A program made the position numbers and the translations under genes. This document shows positions 1 through 10,554 of a DNA stretch of 64,000 bases, in pieces. The notes under the pieces were generated by a model. It worked only from the letters and a program-made list of their open reading frames with translations, was not told the DNA's origin and did not search any database. The DNA lies in the NCBI GenBank assembly GCA_932294295.1, contig OW028573.1, positions 68,549,829 through 68,613,828 of the forward strand, read 5' to 3'. The stretch is from Alitta virens (lineage: Eukaryota; Annelida; Polychaeta; Phyllodocida; Nereididae). The number at the start of each line of letters is the position of its first letter. Position 1 is the first letter of the stretch.

Positions 1-470
1 ATGTTTTCCAAACATTGCAAAGAAACTTTTTCAAAAGACTTTATTGAACAATTATATGAGACATTTTCCAAACAATATTCGGACGTTTGCCGGAATTGGT
101 TTTAGAAGATTCCATTAAAACAGCTTTGTATTATGTTTTTCAAATGTTTTTTAGTTATAATCCATAGACATTTTCCAATCAGTGCAGGACTACTTGTTTG
201 AAAAACGTGTTTTGGCCGTTTGCTAGAAACATTGTAAGAAAGTCCAAGTAAAACAGTTTCATAACAGATTTTTTTTTTAGCCGTTTCTGAGAAACAGTCT
301 TAGAATGGTAAAACAATCTGATAAAACGTTTGGAAAATGAATTTGGCCGTTTGCTGGAAACATTTTAAAAACATTTTAAGGAAAAATTTTAAAGCAGTCC
401 GAATAAAACAATTTTTTATAAAACGTTTAAAAAACGTTTCTAGGAAATGTAATGGACAAAAGCCACAATA
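1..470. repeat. diverged tandem repeat
   Basis: Variants of a motif read as GGCCGTTTGCTGGAAACATT or AAAACGTTTxxAAAA recur near 80, 210, 280 and 340 with heavy divergence, interspersed with A/T-rich filler. This looks like an old minisatellite or satellite fragment that continues off the left edge. No coding potential is seen. Unit boundaries are approximate. Confidence 0.4.
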
Positions 471-1029
471 GCAGGTCAAGTTTTACAACAAAAAATTAAT
501 GGAGAACCTCACAACCGTGTGCCAGAATCAGGATGGCAATGATAACAGTAATCCTAATTTATTTATTTTTATTTTTTCACTTTTCGCATGTGACTTATCC
601 TCTTCTTCCTTGTTGTTCTCGATATTTTCCATGACATGTCATAGAATATTCAATCAGCAACATTTTCACTCTCATCCATAATAACACCCACAATGGTATC
701 ATTACGATATTTTATTTCCCAATACACAATGAGTTGTAAACAAAATTATACTGCTCATATAAGTATTATTTATATGAACACCGTTTAGCAGATAATTTTT
801 TATATAACTTTATCATATTGTTGTCTGTTACGTGGTTCAGTTGTGTCTCACGAGGCGACCTAAAAATGTTCTACCTGTTTGCACGAATCAGTGTTGCACA
901 ACATATTATCGTATTACACAAACAGAATTGATGTGTAAACTTTTCCTGACTTCTTTTACTACTGCATTGATGAGTCAGCAGACATAGACTCACTCCTATA
1001 TATTGAATTTCCTCGTTATTTAACAGTCA
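471..1029. other. AT-rich stretch, nothing recognised
   Basis: The only open frames are short and show no composition or motif of a protein. I see no RNA gene, repeat or exon-like splice-bounded block here. Confidence 0.5.
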
Positions 1030-1430
1030 GGTATCTCGGATATCATCATTATCTCTAATTTCAGTACATCCAACTCACTGGCAACTCTTTCACACACATC
1101 ACTTATTCTTGACATTGCATCATCGGCATATCCATTAACACCGCAGTATTTACCTCCAACATGACAGCCAAAACCTGACTTTTGTAATTCAACAATCATA
1201 TTATTAATATACTCACACCGCCTTGCTTGACACCATTCTTTGGAACAAAAGAATCAGAAGATGAGTTACTATATTTTACACTCAGTTTTTTATTAACATA
1301 TAGCTGATACAGTAATCTCATGTACATAGGATGCACTTTTTTTCTATCAATAGACCAAACAATTGTGTGAAGTTGTTCCGGTCAAAAGCTTTCGTGCTTC
1401 AAGTGCTACACCATTTTATTGTTATACTAC
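1030..1430 (-). pseudogene. reverse transcriptase fossil (non-LTR LINE)
   Basis: Read on the minus strand from about 1425 down to 1040, several frames together give a recognisable LINE reverse transcriptase. There is a thumb/finger segment with HPMYMRLLYQLYVNKKLSV, then NGVKQGGV (the G-x-x-QGG motif), a deletion, then SGFGCHVGGKYCGVNGYADD (the YADD catalytic box) and a cysteine/valine-rich stretch ending in ASELDV. Frames change at least twice and stops interrupt it, so it is dead. The CHxG...GYADD layout is that of non-LTR elements other than the CR1/Jockey copies elsewhere in this window, so it is a separate LINE lineage. It lies upstream of the first ShK-gene exon, probably inside an intron. 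Confidence 0.6.
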
Positions 1431-1840
1431 ATTGTTACCATTCACATAATAATCAAACCCAAATTGAAACTCAGATGTAGCCAAGAGTCACTTTCCTTAC
1501 CTTAACTTAACAAATCTACAAATGGCTCTGAAATTGTTTGACTTATTACCTTGTGACCGCATATTCTTTGGTACGGGTATCATGATACCTTGCAGCATGT
1601 CTGAGGGTACCATGCCATGTATATAACATCTTATTTCCACTAGAATTATTAACCTTCATATAGCAATTTTTGACTGACGATGTTAGTTAAAAGCCATACT
1701 CTTTGACATGTCAGGGTGGTCCACAAGCATACATTTCAACTACTACTGCTCATTGTGAAAGAGGTGAAGTATAAATGTGTATTACAACTACTGCTCATTG
1801 TGTAAAATATAATAACATCTGGGTATTTTCTCACATTTAG
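1431..1840. other. probable intron, nothing recognised
   Basis: This runs into a good splice acceptor (pyrimidine tract then CACATTTAG) at 1840. No further exon of the ShK gene could be recognised upstream, so the preceding intron is at least 1.8 kb if it starts outside the window. Confidence 0.45.
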
Positions 1841-1960
1841 CCCATTGCCCACCTCAGGCATGCATTGGTGAGGGATTCGTTGGCAAAGATTGCCAGTGCT
1901 TGTGTCCGGGAAACCCCATCCAACCTTGTGGATCTACCAACCCAGAAGTACCCGAAGACA
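1841..1960 (+). CDS. ShK-domain secreted protein, internal exon (Cys-rich EGF-like segment; astacin-type tail?)
   Basis: This 120-nt exon is bounded by TTTAG before 1841 and GTAAGT at 1961. In the frame starting at 1843 it encodes a cysteine-rich segment beginning HCPPQACIGEGFVGKDCQC and closing with a proline/glutamate linker. The spacing C-x4-C-x8-C-x1-C-x1-C-x8-C, with a G-F-V-G-K-D core, resembles the half-EGF segment that follows the catalytic domain in many invertebrate astacin (M12A) zinc proteases. The exon ends in phase 1 and joins the phase-1 ShK exon at 2487. The protein is expected to be secreted. The catalytic HExxH exon and signal peptide are not in the window, so the protease identity is inference; other ShK multi-domain secreted proteins remain possible. 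The gene is 5'-partial. Confidence 0.6.
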
Positions 1961-1965
1961 GTAAG

Positions 1966-2110
1966 TATTGTATTGTATTGTAGTGTATTGTATTGTATTG
2001 TAGTGTAGTTTAGTGTAGTGTATGGTGGTATATTGTATTGTATTGTATTGTATTGTATTGTAGTGTAGTGTAGTGTAGTGTAGTGACAGTATTGTAGCGT
2101 ATTGTATTGT
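1966..2110. repeat. TATTG/TAGTG pentanucleotide microsatellite
   Basis: About 28 units of TATTG with interspersed TAGTG variants. It begins six bases after the exon boundary, immediately behind the GTAAGT donor, so it shares bases with the splice donor context. Confidence 0.9.
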
Positions 2111-2486
2111 GCTGATCTGAAGGATAGTCACCTTACATGATATACATTTAATCTCATTTAGTATCATTATTTTGTACAAGTAACATTATTTTGTACAAAG
2201 TATTTATGTTATTATTCTCATGCTTGTGATTTCAATAAATTGCGCCTTATCACTCTAATGACTGAAAACTGACAATCAAAGTCAGTCATGTAATGTTTGG
2301 TATTCCAATTACAATCAGCAGTAATTAATACATATGAAACTTCGACATCGTAAATCATATTTATTACAAGCATATAGGTTTTAAAATTGTTGCCTCATTA
2401 TTTCAGTTTTCCACCCATATACCTATATCATAAGCGTAACCCCTGCACCATTTTGAAACTGAGTAACTGTTGATTCTTTGCCCCAG
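2111..2486. other. intron of the ShK-domain gene
   Basis: Together with the microsatellite this forms the 526-nt intron between the exons ending at 1960 and starting at 2487. It is AT-rich, ends TTCTTTGCCCCAG, and contains nothing else recognisable. Confidence 0.7.
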
Positions 2487-2594
2487 AATGTCAGGATGAC
2501 GAAGAGCTCTGCCCCATATTTGCCGAAAGGGGTGATTGTGTGACACACCCTGCATATATGTTCGAGATGTGCCACCTTTCCTGTGGTCTTTGCG
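2487..2594 (+). CDS. ShK-domain secreted protein, exon encoding ShK domain 1
   Basis: This 108-nt exon runs from the CCCCAG acceptor to the GTAAGT donor at 2595. It is symmetric phase 1-1, so it can be gained or lost without breaking frame. It encodes one complete ShK domain of about 36 residues with six cysteines in the canonical order (C-x6-C-x8-C-x10-C-x3-C-x2-C), an aspartate pair after Cys1 and the conserved M-x-x-x-C before Cys5. ShK domains are disulfide-bonded modules found in animal proteases, peroxidases and prolyl hydroxylases as well as in anemone channel-blocking peptides. Here the multi-domain context argues for a structural or substrate-binding module, not a free peptide. It splices onward to the exon at 5868 across a 3.3-kb intron. 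Confidence 0.8.
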
Positions 2595-3518
2595 GTAAGT
2601 ATACACAGTTCAAAGAATACCTGACAAAAGAAACGTAAATTTGTCTTTTTCTTAGAAGAATTACCAATGATAAATGAATGACAATTTAAGAGAATACTCC
2701 AAACAACGTAGAGAAAATTACACATGTTACTATTGCATCACTGAAGGGCGATGAAACAGGACAAGATAAAACATATCCTGCCCATATGTCCAAAGTGATG
2801 AACCAAATTAAAATATTAGTTTTTTCACAATGGTTCCCGTTATTGGCCTAGACTGTCAACCATTATAACAGGCACTCAATATCACAAGTTATTTGTGAAA
2901 ATTGGGCCATATTAATCAAAATAGCTCATGTAATCACCTTAGTGGAAGGTTGGTTGTCTTGCAAAGTGGGATGCGTTCTTCATTTGTTATGTCTGATATA
3001 TTATCTTATCTTTATTGTACTATTATATCACACCGCTATTAACAGAATGGCAGAATCTTTTTTTCACATTGATGAAAATGAATCTAGCCATCAAACTGCA
3101 GCTGTAGAAAAAAGTTTAGTCTGCAAACGTTGTACATGTGTATATTCAATGTAAATATTAGTTTTTGACACGAATATAAATCAGTAGAAATGCAAGAATG
3201 TAGTATTTTATATTTATCAAAATCTCGCACAAGATATAAATACATATATAAAGTGTAAATGACTGAAAATTGATTTAACACAAAGGGGATATAAAACAAA
3301 TTAGTTTCGAATCTAACAATCCTACATTTTGGAACATTTAGTTTGTTTTTCTTTGAAGATTATAATGTTTGTCATAAATACCCAGTAGCATGTCATGTAA
3401 TCTTTTCTGTTTTAATGAAGATGTGCAGTTGATAAAGGGCAAGATAAATAGAACTCTGCACACGCTTCTGGTTCATTTCAATCTCGTCTGACAGTTTCTA
3501 GATCACAAGTACTGCATA
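2595..3518. other. intron of the ShK-domain gene, nothing recognised
   Basis: AT-rich intronic sequence. The short open frames on both strands (for example 2942-3154) have no recognisable features and lie within the spliced intron. Confidence 0.6.
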
Positions 3519-3668
3519 TTTTACAGCCAAATCCATTGAAACGGAAGCCAATCTTAGAGACTTGGAAGGTAAACTCCAATGAGAGTACCGGATTCACATG
3601 GCGTCATTTGGAGTTTAGCTTTCAAGTCTCTGAGATTGGTTTCCAAATAAATCAATTTGGCTGTAAAA
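3519..3668. mobile_element. foldback / MITE-like inverted repeat
   Basis: The left arm (about 3519-3578) and right arm (about 3609-3668) are near-perfect reverse complements. ATTTTACAGCCAAATCCATT pairs with the right end near 3650-3668, and CCAATCTTAGAGACTTGGAA pairs with the block ending AGTCTCTGAGATTGG. The loop is only about 30 nt, so transcribed RNA would form a long hairpin. Arms this long around a short loop indicate a foldback transposon or a non-autonomous DNA element. The target duplication is not clear. It lies in the intron between the two ShK exons. Confidence 0.75.
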
Positions 3669-4419
3669 GGATTTACAACACGGATTTGAGTTCATTTTCC
3701 AGTCGTCATAATAGTCCTGCTGTTTGGGTTATAGATTATTTATTTATTGCAGACACACACACATACATTAGGTTCAATATATGGGGGTCCATATCCTTCT
3801 AATAACTACCTAACTACTGAGTATTGTATGGCACTGTAACAACGAATTCACAAAACAACAGTACAAAGCAACTCAACTGCTTGTCCAATATAAATATATC
3901 AATGACTCCCAATGTTTTCTAATGGAAGAATGCCAAAAGGCGTCACTACTAATAACATTCATAATGATACTATTTTCAGACCTGTTGATCCTTTATAGAC
4001 AAGATTTCTGATAACTGCTTCAAAGGTGCTAACTCTATGACTAGTGAACATCAGCACTACAATACTTGATAATAAAGTAGCTGATGGCACCTTTTGCTCA
4101 TGCGTTAACCTGGCAATTCCACTTAAGCTCTCAGGTGATACAGACTGCCATTAGTTTGAAGCAGTGCGCTCACTAACATATCAATATATCTTTGCATTGA
4201 TAAGTACAGTTTGCTCTATGGAGGTCCGACCATCCACATATTTTACCATACGTATTTTCGATGTTGAGCATTCAAATGTCCGGCTCTGACATTAACTTCA
4301 CTGAAAAAGTAAATGAAACATGAATCAGTGGACCAATATCAATTCTATTCATAATTTTCACTGGATTGGTATTCTGGACACGGGATGTAAATATCATATT
4401 TTTGCCTTTTTTGTTTTCA
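3669..4419. other. intron of the ShK-domain gene, nothing recognised
   Basis: Low-complexity AT-rich intronic sequence with no repeats or domain-like translations that I could identify. Confidence 0.5.
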
Positions 4420-4945
4420 TTTCAATTCAAAATAAAGTTTATTTCAACGTTAAACATCTTACAGTACATGACACTAGTTAAAACAGAGGAATAAACTTGT
4501 AGCAGCTTGATGCCTATACTGGCATATTTAACAGTTTGTACTAACACAATAGATTTTTGAATTCTCAATAAGACATAATAAGCCATTGTATATAATAAGT
4601 ATAACCTAGTTAATAAATTCTGACATATCTATTGCTCTGAAATATACTCTTGATATATTTTTATGCGTTAAAAATGTACAATCTTTTCTTACATGCTGTG
4701 TAATCTTTTTCCCCAATTTAGGTCCCTTACATTTAATACATCTTTGTGTAATACCTAATCTCATAAATGGTACAATAAATTCATGTCTTTTTGTTATAGA
4801 GTAATTATGACTTGGAGTATTTACAGCGAAAAAGTCAAAGTAATTTGGAAAATGTTTATTTAAAGTTTTAGGAGCCAAATGAGCCAGATATGATGCATTT
4901 TTTATTATACGTAAAATGTTTTTGTTACATAAACCATAATAAAGG
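4420..4945 (-). mobile_element. 5'-truncated LINE (CR1/Jockey-type), C-terminal ORF2 end
   Basis: On the minus strand, 4945 down to 4606 encodes the end of a LINE ORF2: a segment IIKNASYLAHLAP followed by NYSITKRHEFIVPF and CIKCKGPKLGKK. These are the typical post-RT blocks (R-I-I-x-x-S-x-Y-L-A-H, Y-x-x-R, K-G-P-K-x-W) of CR1/Jockey elements. The 3' end near 4420-4440 carries AATAAA-like sequence and a TTGAATTGAA tail, as for related copies in this window. The first half of the ORF is missing, as expected for 5' truncation during target-primed integration. Confidence 0.65.
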
Positions 4946-5124
4946 ATATAATTTTGTCACATTTTCCTGATCATGGGCGACCCAGCCATGTTATGGCCAC
5001 CTTCCTGGCATAAAATTGAATCTGAATTTTGTCAGCAGTTTGAGTGAGTGCAATTGCACACAGAAATGCATGTCTATTATATCAGTGACCAGTAAATAGT
5101 TGAACAAACAATTTATATGGATTG

Positions 5125-5210
5125 AATTGAACTTTATTTATTTAAATAATCTCCACAGATTAGTACATGTAATAAGATAAGTAGAAAAATTTGAAATGTT
5201 AAATTGAAAT
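5125..5210 (-). mobile_element. LINE 3' tail remnant
   Basis: On the minus strand this reads TGTGGAGATTA...AAATAAATAAAGTTCAATTCAAT, similar to the tail at 34060-34097 of the LINE fragment in GPCR intron 2. I could not recognise coding sequence upstream of it (5230-5560). Confidence 0.4.
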
Positions 5211-5867
5211 TGACTATAGATGCATAAATTTGGTACATAGGCGAAATTTTAGATATAGATATACTTGTAGAAATATTCATTTGGATGATTTCGTGGTAGA
5301 TTTTTGTTTTCGCACACTTCTTTGCTGCAACAATATTCAGTCTATACAGCCGTATTATATGGTTTTTATCACGATTTGCTATCTTTCCGCTCTTCCTTCT
5401 GTAAAATCACACACGAAGTTGGGTCAGCAATATTATATCTCTCTATACCCTCCTGATGGGACATTATCACTCTTTACTACATTCCATATAAATGTTATAA
5501 GCATTGCATCCTCATACCAACTGCAACATATCCTTTCACTTCTCATATGTAAATAACTTCATATTTTCACCTTGTTTTTGTTATATTGTTGACTGACAGC
5601 TGAAAATTCATAGCTTCTGTTTCTTGCTTTATTGCATATTACCTCGAGTCTGACACTAGAAAAAAATGTTATCGATCTTATCTTTACAAACCAGGCCCCG
5701 TTTATGAATTTTACGATTTATTCCAGTAAATAGAGTATACCTTTTTTAAACTGAGCTGTTGTATCTTACCTTGAAGCAGTGAAAATCTGTGTGATAATAA
5801 GACTATTAATACAGAGGGTCCGGGTTATTTTGGTTTGACAGTAACTATTTTTTCTTCTTATTTTCAG

Positions 5868-5998
5868 ACCCCAACAATGACTGCAAAGATCTGGAAGGAA
5901 ACTGTGACTACTACTCTCACATTGGCTGGTGCCAATCCGAACCAGACTACATGGCATATTACTGCCAAAAATCCTGCCGATTTTGCACTCCGTTTTAA
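5868..5998 (+). CDS. ShK-domain secreted protein, terminal exon with ShK domain 2 and stop
   Basis: This exon begins after the strong acceptor TTATTTTCAG (5867), enters in phase 1 from the exon at 2594, and ends with TAA at 5996-5998. It encodes a second complete ShK domain with six cysteines in the same spacing as domain 1 and the motif DYMAYYCQKSC, followed by only four more residues. The protein therefore ends in tandem ShK modules, a common layout for invertebrate astacins and related secreted enzymes. No canonical AATAAA is close downstream; ATTAAA near 6054 is a weak candidate. Confidence 0.8.
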
Positions 5999-7395
5999 TC
6001 CAGGGCATGTCTCTCCTTGCCTTTGCTGCTTGTCTTGTAGTTTTCTGCTCGAGCATTAAACATCCAAGAACATCGTTGATTTCGTCTTTAATAACCAACA
6101 ATAGAAACACTCAGCCTAAAAGTGGTCCCAAACTGCACAAGGCATGAATAGTGTTACCAAACAAGTTGTCTTTACAGCTGATTGCATTGAAGTGAGGTCA
6201 ACAGTCCAATTCCAAGTCTAGCAGCCACCTCACAGTTGTGAGCACATGAGTGCTTCCATAGTAGGTTAAACTATTTTAATCTGCTGCTTTAAATGAGCTA
6301 GTAGATTGCTAGTCAACTATCATTTCATTGAGCAAAGTTACGCAATATAGATTTTACAATCAGTCATAATGAATGATAAGATTTTAAAACACAGTTTATT
6401 TGCAATGTTTTGAATTTTGTTGCATTACAGGTAATCATGCTCACCCAAGCATTTACAAGTCAAAGCACAACTGACTAGCTGTAATTGAGACCAAAGAAAT
6501 TTAGTCCATTTCTCTTTGTGAGCTTGATTTGGAACCACTCAAGCATGTACATTTTAACATCACCAGGAGACTTTGTCAAGTGGCTGGGTACACTTCATTG
6601 CAATCCACGGTAATGGCTAGCTTAGGGATATGGTCTGAAATAGGACTTATTATATTTTTCACAACCATTTGGGCAAGTTAGTTTTAGAATACTGAGAAAG
6701 TGTTATTGGTTTAAATGGCCATCGAGCTGATATCCCATTGTCATGTTATCTGAGGATGAGACAGTTTGGAAGACCGGCAGAAACCATCTTTGACATGCCA
6801 GTGACGTGGATGATACGTCACCAAGGGTAAAAAAGTTCCAATAAATCGTTTTGAGAAATGTGACATATTCCCTTGGCCTTTCCTCTGTGTGTCATGGTAT
6901 GCCCAAAGATCTCATTGATTTGCGAAACAAGACAACCTTTTTAAAATGAAGTCCCGTTTGATCGTTAAAGTACAGGTCCCATGAAAGAACTGGATCACGC
7001 TAAGAACATCCCCTTGAAAGAGACATCATTGGAGATAGGAATGGTCTTCCCATGAAATCTATTAAGAAAATGCACATCTGGCCTACAAGAGACATTGTCA
7101 AGAGAACGGGAAAATTAGGTTCTCAGTGTTTACTATCAATCCATTTGCATCCCATGCTTACTAAAACGTAAGACTAGTGTCAGGTAATTCGTAATGTATA
7201 CCTGATTTAACACTATGAACAATCTGGCTCATGTGGACAGCAATGAGCTTTTGGGTTAATTATCCCGATAGGTGTCAACTAGGGAGTGTCAGTTTCACTT
7301 CAACTCCATATAGAATGCACCATGTTTCCGTCAAAGTCTGCCTTCCCCTCGTTACTCGTGCCAGCAGCAGTGACCTTTACTGGTCCACAGCAGAC

Positions 7396-7463
7396 AGTGA
7401 GTGGCATTTTACAGGTTCCACGATTTGCATACTGGTAAAGTGAGTGGCATTTTACAGGTTCCA
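7396..7463. repeat. 25-bp direct repeat, 43-bp spacing
   Basis: AGTGAGTGGCATTTTACAGG (plus TTCCA) occurs at 7396 and again at 7439, both exact. Confidence 0.8.
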
Positions 7464-7940
7464 GGTTAGAAGTTAATGTTTTGGTTGACGTTAGCTGCCA
7501 CCTCGGATTGTACTTCGGTTTGACATGTTCACAGAGAATACATAAAGTCCTCTGTTACCTGCCACACAATTATTGCTATGGTATTGCACACTGATTGATA
7601 TACATGTATTGAATTATTGTAAATGTTGAGGTTACAACATGACTGAAATTTATTTGCAGGATATGTGTATAGTTACAACACATTTCACAAATGTAATTAA
7701 GTTGTCGTTAACAATTTTTCTGCTTATGTGGGGGTTCCATTTATTAATAAGCTGATGATTTAAAAGTATCTCCTGTCAGGTATGGCTTAGTTCTGTTTGT
7801 TGAAGGTTCAGATAGATCTGCGCAGCTGATATTTATGAGTTGCACTGCACGCATGATTCTTTATTTGAGCCTAAATTCTTGTCACTAAATCAGGCAAGGG
7901 GGCAGAAGAGGTCTAAATAAGGCAATTTGGCAAACACTCG

Positions 7941-7973
7941 TGACCAGGGCTGTGACCAGGGGCTGTGACCAGG
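7941..7973. repeat. short TGACCAGGGGC tandem repeat
   Basis: Three consecutive copies of TGACCAGG separated by GGC(TG) spacers. Confidence 0.75.
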
Positions 7974-8161
7974 ACATCTGACATTCGCCCTCCTGTTCAG
8001 GTCCGCAGCAAATGGAGGGGAAGACACGCAACGTACCTCGTGATGTCAGATTACTTGCCTGACCTTGCAAGACGCATTATTATCAGAAAAACCATAGTCC
8101 AGACGATGAGCCTCAAGGGACCCATTGTAAAAAAAAATGTACCTGAGATAAGCTATCTATA

Positions 8162-8841
8162 TCGGGTATTCACACTGTCATGTCAAAAATTGGCTATACG
8201 TGCCCACTCGTGGCTCTGTTAATTACATATAAATTATTTCCACGATCGTACGTGGGGCAGTCATAGATTGTTCGCCAGACGTTTGTCTAATGCTCAATGG
8301 ACGTCCGTCAAACGCTCGCCAGACGTCCGTCACTAAGCATACATTATGCTTACGTGAGGCACTAGTAGGCACTTGCAGATCGCTTGTAGATCACTTGTAG
8401 ATCGCTCGCACGGAACGTCTGCCGAGCGTTTTACGAGCGTTCTGCAAGTGGACGCGAGTGGATGGCAGGTACATACGGATGGACAATGGCTACGTATGGC
8501 TACGTATGACTAGGTATGGCTAGGGCCATGTAATTATCTAGAACATTCGTAGAACGTACGTAGATCGCTGACCGACAAACTCCCTAGCAATTTATGTAAC
8601 TAATATTAACAATTCACTTGTGGAACGTCCGAAAGATTTAAACATGTTAAAAAAAATTTCCTCTATTTACGTATGTCCGTGAGTGGTCAAGCGCGACCAG
8701 GAGTGTTCTACAGATTAGCGCGAGTATGCATAAAACACTCGGCGAGTGAATCACATATGGACTAGGATGATTAATAAGAGTGAAAAAATTAATTCATCCA
8801 TCATCATACGTAGGTCTTATCCGTGATAGTGTGAATGCCCC
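8162..8841. mobile_element. non-autonomous TIR DNA element, about 680 bp
   Basis: The left end GGGTATTCACACTGTCATG and the reverse complement of the right end (GGGGCATTCACACTATCACG) form an imperfect terminal inverted repeat. Both ends are flanked by TAT(A), a possible short target duplication. The interior is unlike its surroundings: GC-richer and packed with short palindromes such as GAACGTACGTAGATCG, GACGTCCGTC and CTACGTATGG. The right 240 bp recur in a shortened copy at 44806-44968, so this is a dispersed family. No transposase ORF is present. The superfamily is undetermined; the second copy ends next to TTAA. Confidence 0.7.
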
Positions 8842-10009
8842 TATAGAAGCTAGGTAAGATGCTGACGTCGAAGTTATACTTAATCTGTCCTTTGGGATTA
8901 GCACGAACGGTCTGCTGCTTGAAATACTCTACAGACATTTGATTTACCTGCTACAGGACTTCACCCCATGTAAGCATTTTTTTAACTTCGGTAATTTTTT
9001 TCTGTAGCCTGTAAGCAATGACATTGGACTCCAAGATTGTACTTGTTGCCTAAGCACAGCTTGACCCATTTGTTAAAGAAATTAAACTTGCACAATCATG
9101 AGTATTATTTACGCAGTTGTTCGATGTTTAATATACAGAGATGGAGATACATGTAAAATATTGTCCTACTGAAACCAAACCATACTTGTATACTTGTATT
9201 TTTGTCTTTTAAAATGTTCAATATATTACAGTTACTAAGTTTAAGACGTGTTTCCACTACTGAAATCAATTAGTGCAAAATTCTGTCATTTTGATGCAGG
9301 TATTTGCTTTCAAGATGGTGCCTTAAAGTAATGCTGTAGAACATACTTGTTACAAATGATTCACAGGTGTGTCACAACTGACCCTGTGTTTGGGGCCAGT
9401 TGTACTCAACTTTCCAACTCACTTTTTTTTCTTTAGCTTCAATACAGATAGACCTATTGAAGCTGTTATGCCACAAATTGGTAGCAACTATATTCCTGAG
9501 AAAAACATCACTATCGTACACGCTATCTCTTCACACATTTTACTGCAGAGACCGCCAAAGAAAAAATGTTACAAATGTTGGGTATTATGTGCATCATGCC
9601 ATCAAGGAACGACATGTTTAAAATTAATGATCTTCCTGGAGAAACCATCGAAGCCATGATGATGTTGTTTCAGTAGTAAAGAAAATCTATTGCCCAATTC
9701 AAATGACACGTTTATGCAATGCAGCAGATGTGAATAATGACACTTGCTCGTGGCAGACGAAAAATTGTTCTACAATGTACATTGATAGGCTCTATACATT
9801 AAGCATGAAGCTGTGTGCAGTAGACTGTGACAATACATAGGCCATACAAAAATTTCATCTATACGACGTACATAGATAGAAAAAAGCATGAACTTGATTT
9901 GCCACTAGAGTCACAGGTACCTGAATTTATATGTCACGACATACATACAATGTCATATACATTCTTTTTCATCGACCAGACCAATAGTCAAGAACAGTTA
10001 ATACTTACT
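8842..10009. other. intergenic stretch, nothing recognised
   Basis: AT-rich sequence between the TIR element and the GPCR leader. Short open frames near 9369-9659 have no recognisable content. Confidence 0.5.
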
Positions 10010-10331
10010 ACATTGGGCAGACGAGGAGGCCACTGGTGGAAAAGGACTGCACGGTGGCGCCCCTGGTGAAGGCGGCGTATGGGCGCTTACTCGTCACGAG
10101 TCTGTTGGAGACGCACCAAAGTGCCCGAGAGAGCCCCTCTGCCTCTCCATCACTCCCCACGCATCAGTAATGCCGCTCACTATTGGCTGGTCTATTATGT
10201 AGGGAGCACCGCAGTCTTCTGAGTGGCACAGCTTGGATTGCCACCAACAGTCAATCGGGCAGCAAGACTGAGCCCCACAAAGGGAACTACTATCAGGGAT
10301 TACTTTTTAATACAGTTTGGATAACTTAACC
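10010..10331 (+). promoter_or_regulatory. GC-rich 5' leader / promoter-proximal region of the GPCR gene
   Basis: Base composition changes sharply here: about 300 bp are distinctly GC-rich (for example GGTGGCGCCCCTGGTGAAGG near 10050) in an AT-rich neighbourhood, directly before the first coding exon. This fits a 5'UTR and possibly the transcription start. I found no TATA box I would defend. An upstream untranslated exon cannot be excluded. Confidence 0.4.
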
Positions 10332-10554
10332 ATGGGAGAAAATTACGATTTGGTCGTCAATGGATCTCTGTCCAATCACACAGACTACAGCTACTTAACC
10401 ATGGGAGAAAATTACGATTTGGTCGTGAATGGATCTCTGTCCAATCACACAGACTACAGCAACCAAGACCATGAACAATACCCTCTTGATATTCCTCACA
10501 TCAAGGCCATTATCAACACTTGCTACATTTTGGTATTCATCTGTTGTATTATTG
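10332..10554 (+). CDS. class A neuropeptide GPCR, exon 1 (N-terminus and first half of TM1)
   Basis: This exon codes for residues 1-74 and the first base of codon 75; the donor is GTGAGT at 10555. It holds the extracellular N-terminus and the start of TM1 (AIINTCYILVFICCII). A 69-bp tandem duplication makes two nearly identical 23-residue segments, each beginning MGENYDLVVNGSLSNHTDYS. Both ATGs (10332 and 10401) sit in the same context AACCATGG, so either could start translation, giving 526 or 503 residues. I use the first because scanning would meet it first. Each copy has two N-glycosylation sequons (NGS and NHT), giving four in total. The two copies differ by one synonymous base (GTC/GTG). 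Class A receptors normally have a glycosylated N-terminus and no cleaved signal, as here. Confidence 0.85.

Larger units (their letters stand above)
5999..8161. other. intergenic stretch after the ShK gene
   Basis: Apart from two tiny tandem repeats (7396-7463 and 7941-7973), I see no gene, RNA or element here. The proximal part should include the 3'UTR of the ShK gene. Confidence 0.5.

Noticed and set aside
1934..2179. 81-codon minus-strand open frame
   Set aside because: Translation of the TATTG/TAGTG microsatellite.
5230..5556. 108-codon open frame on the plus strand
   Set aside because: It lies in an intron of the ShK gene next to a LINE tail. Composition is hydrophobic and AT-driven, with no motif.
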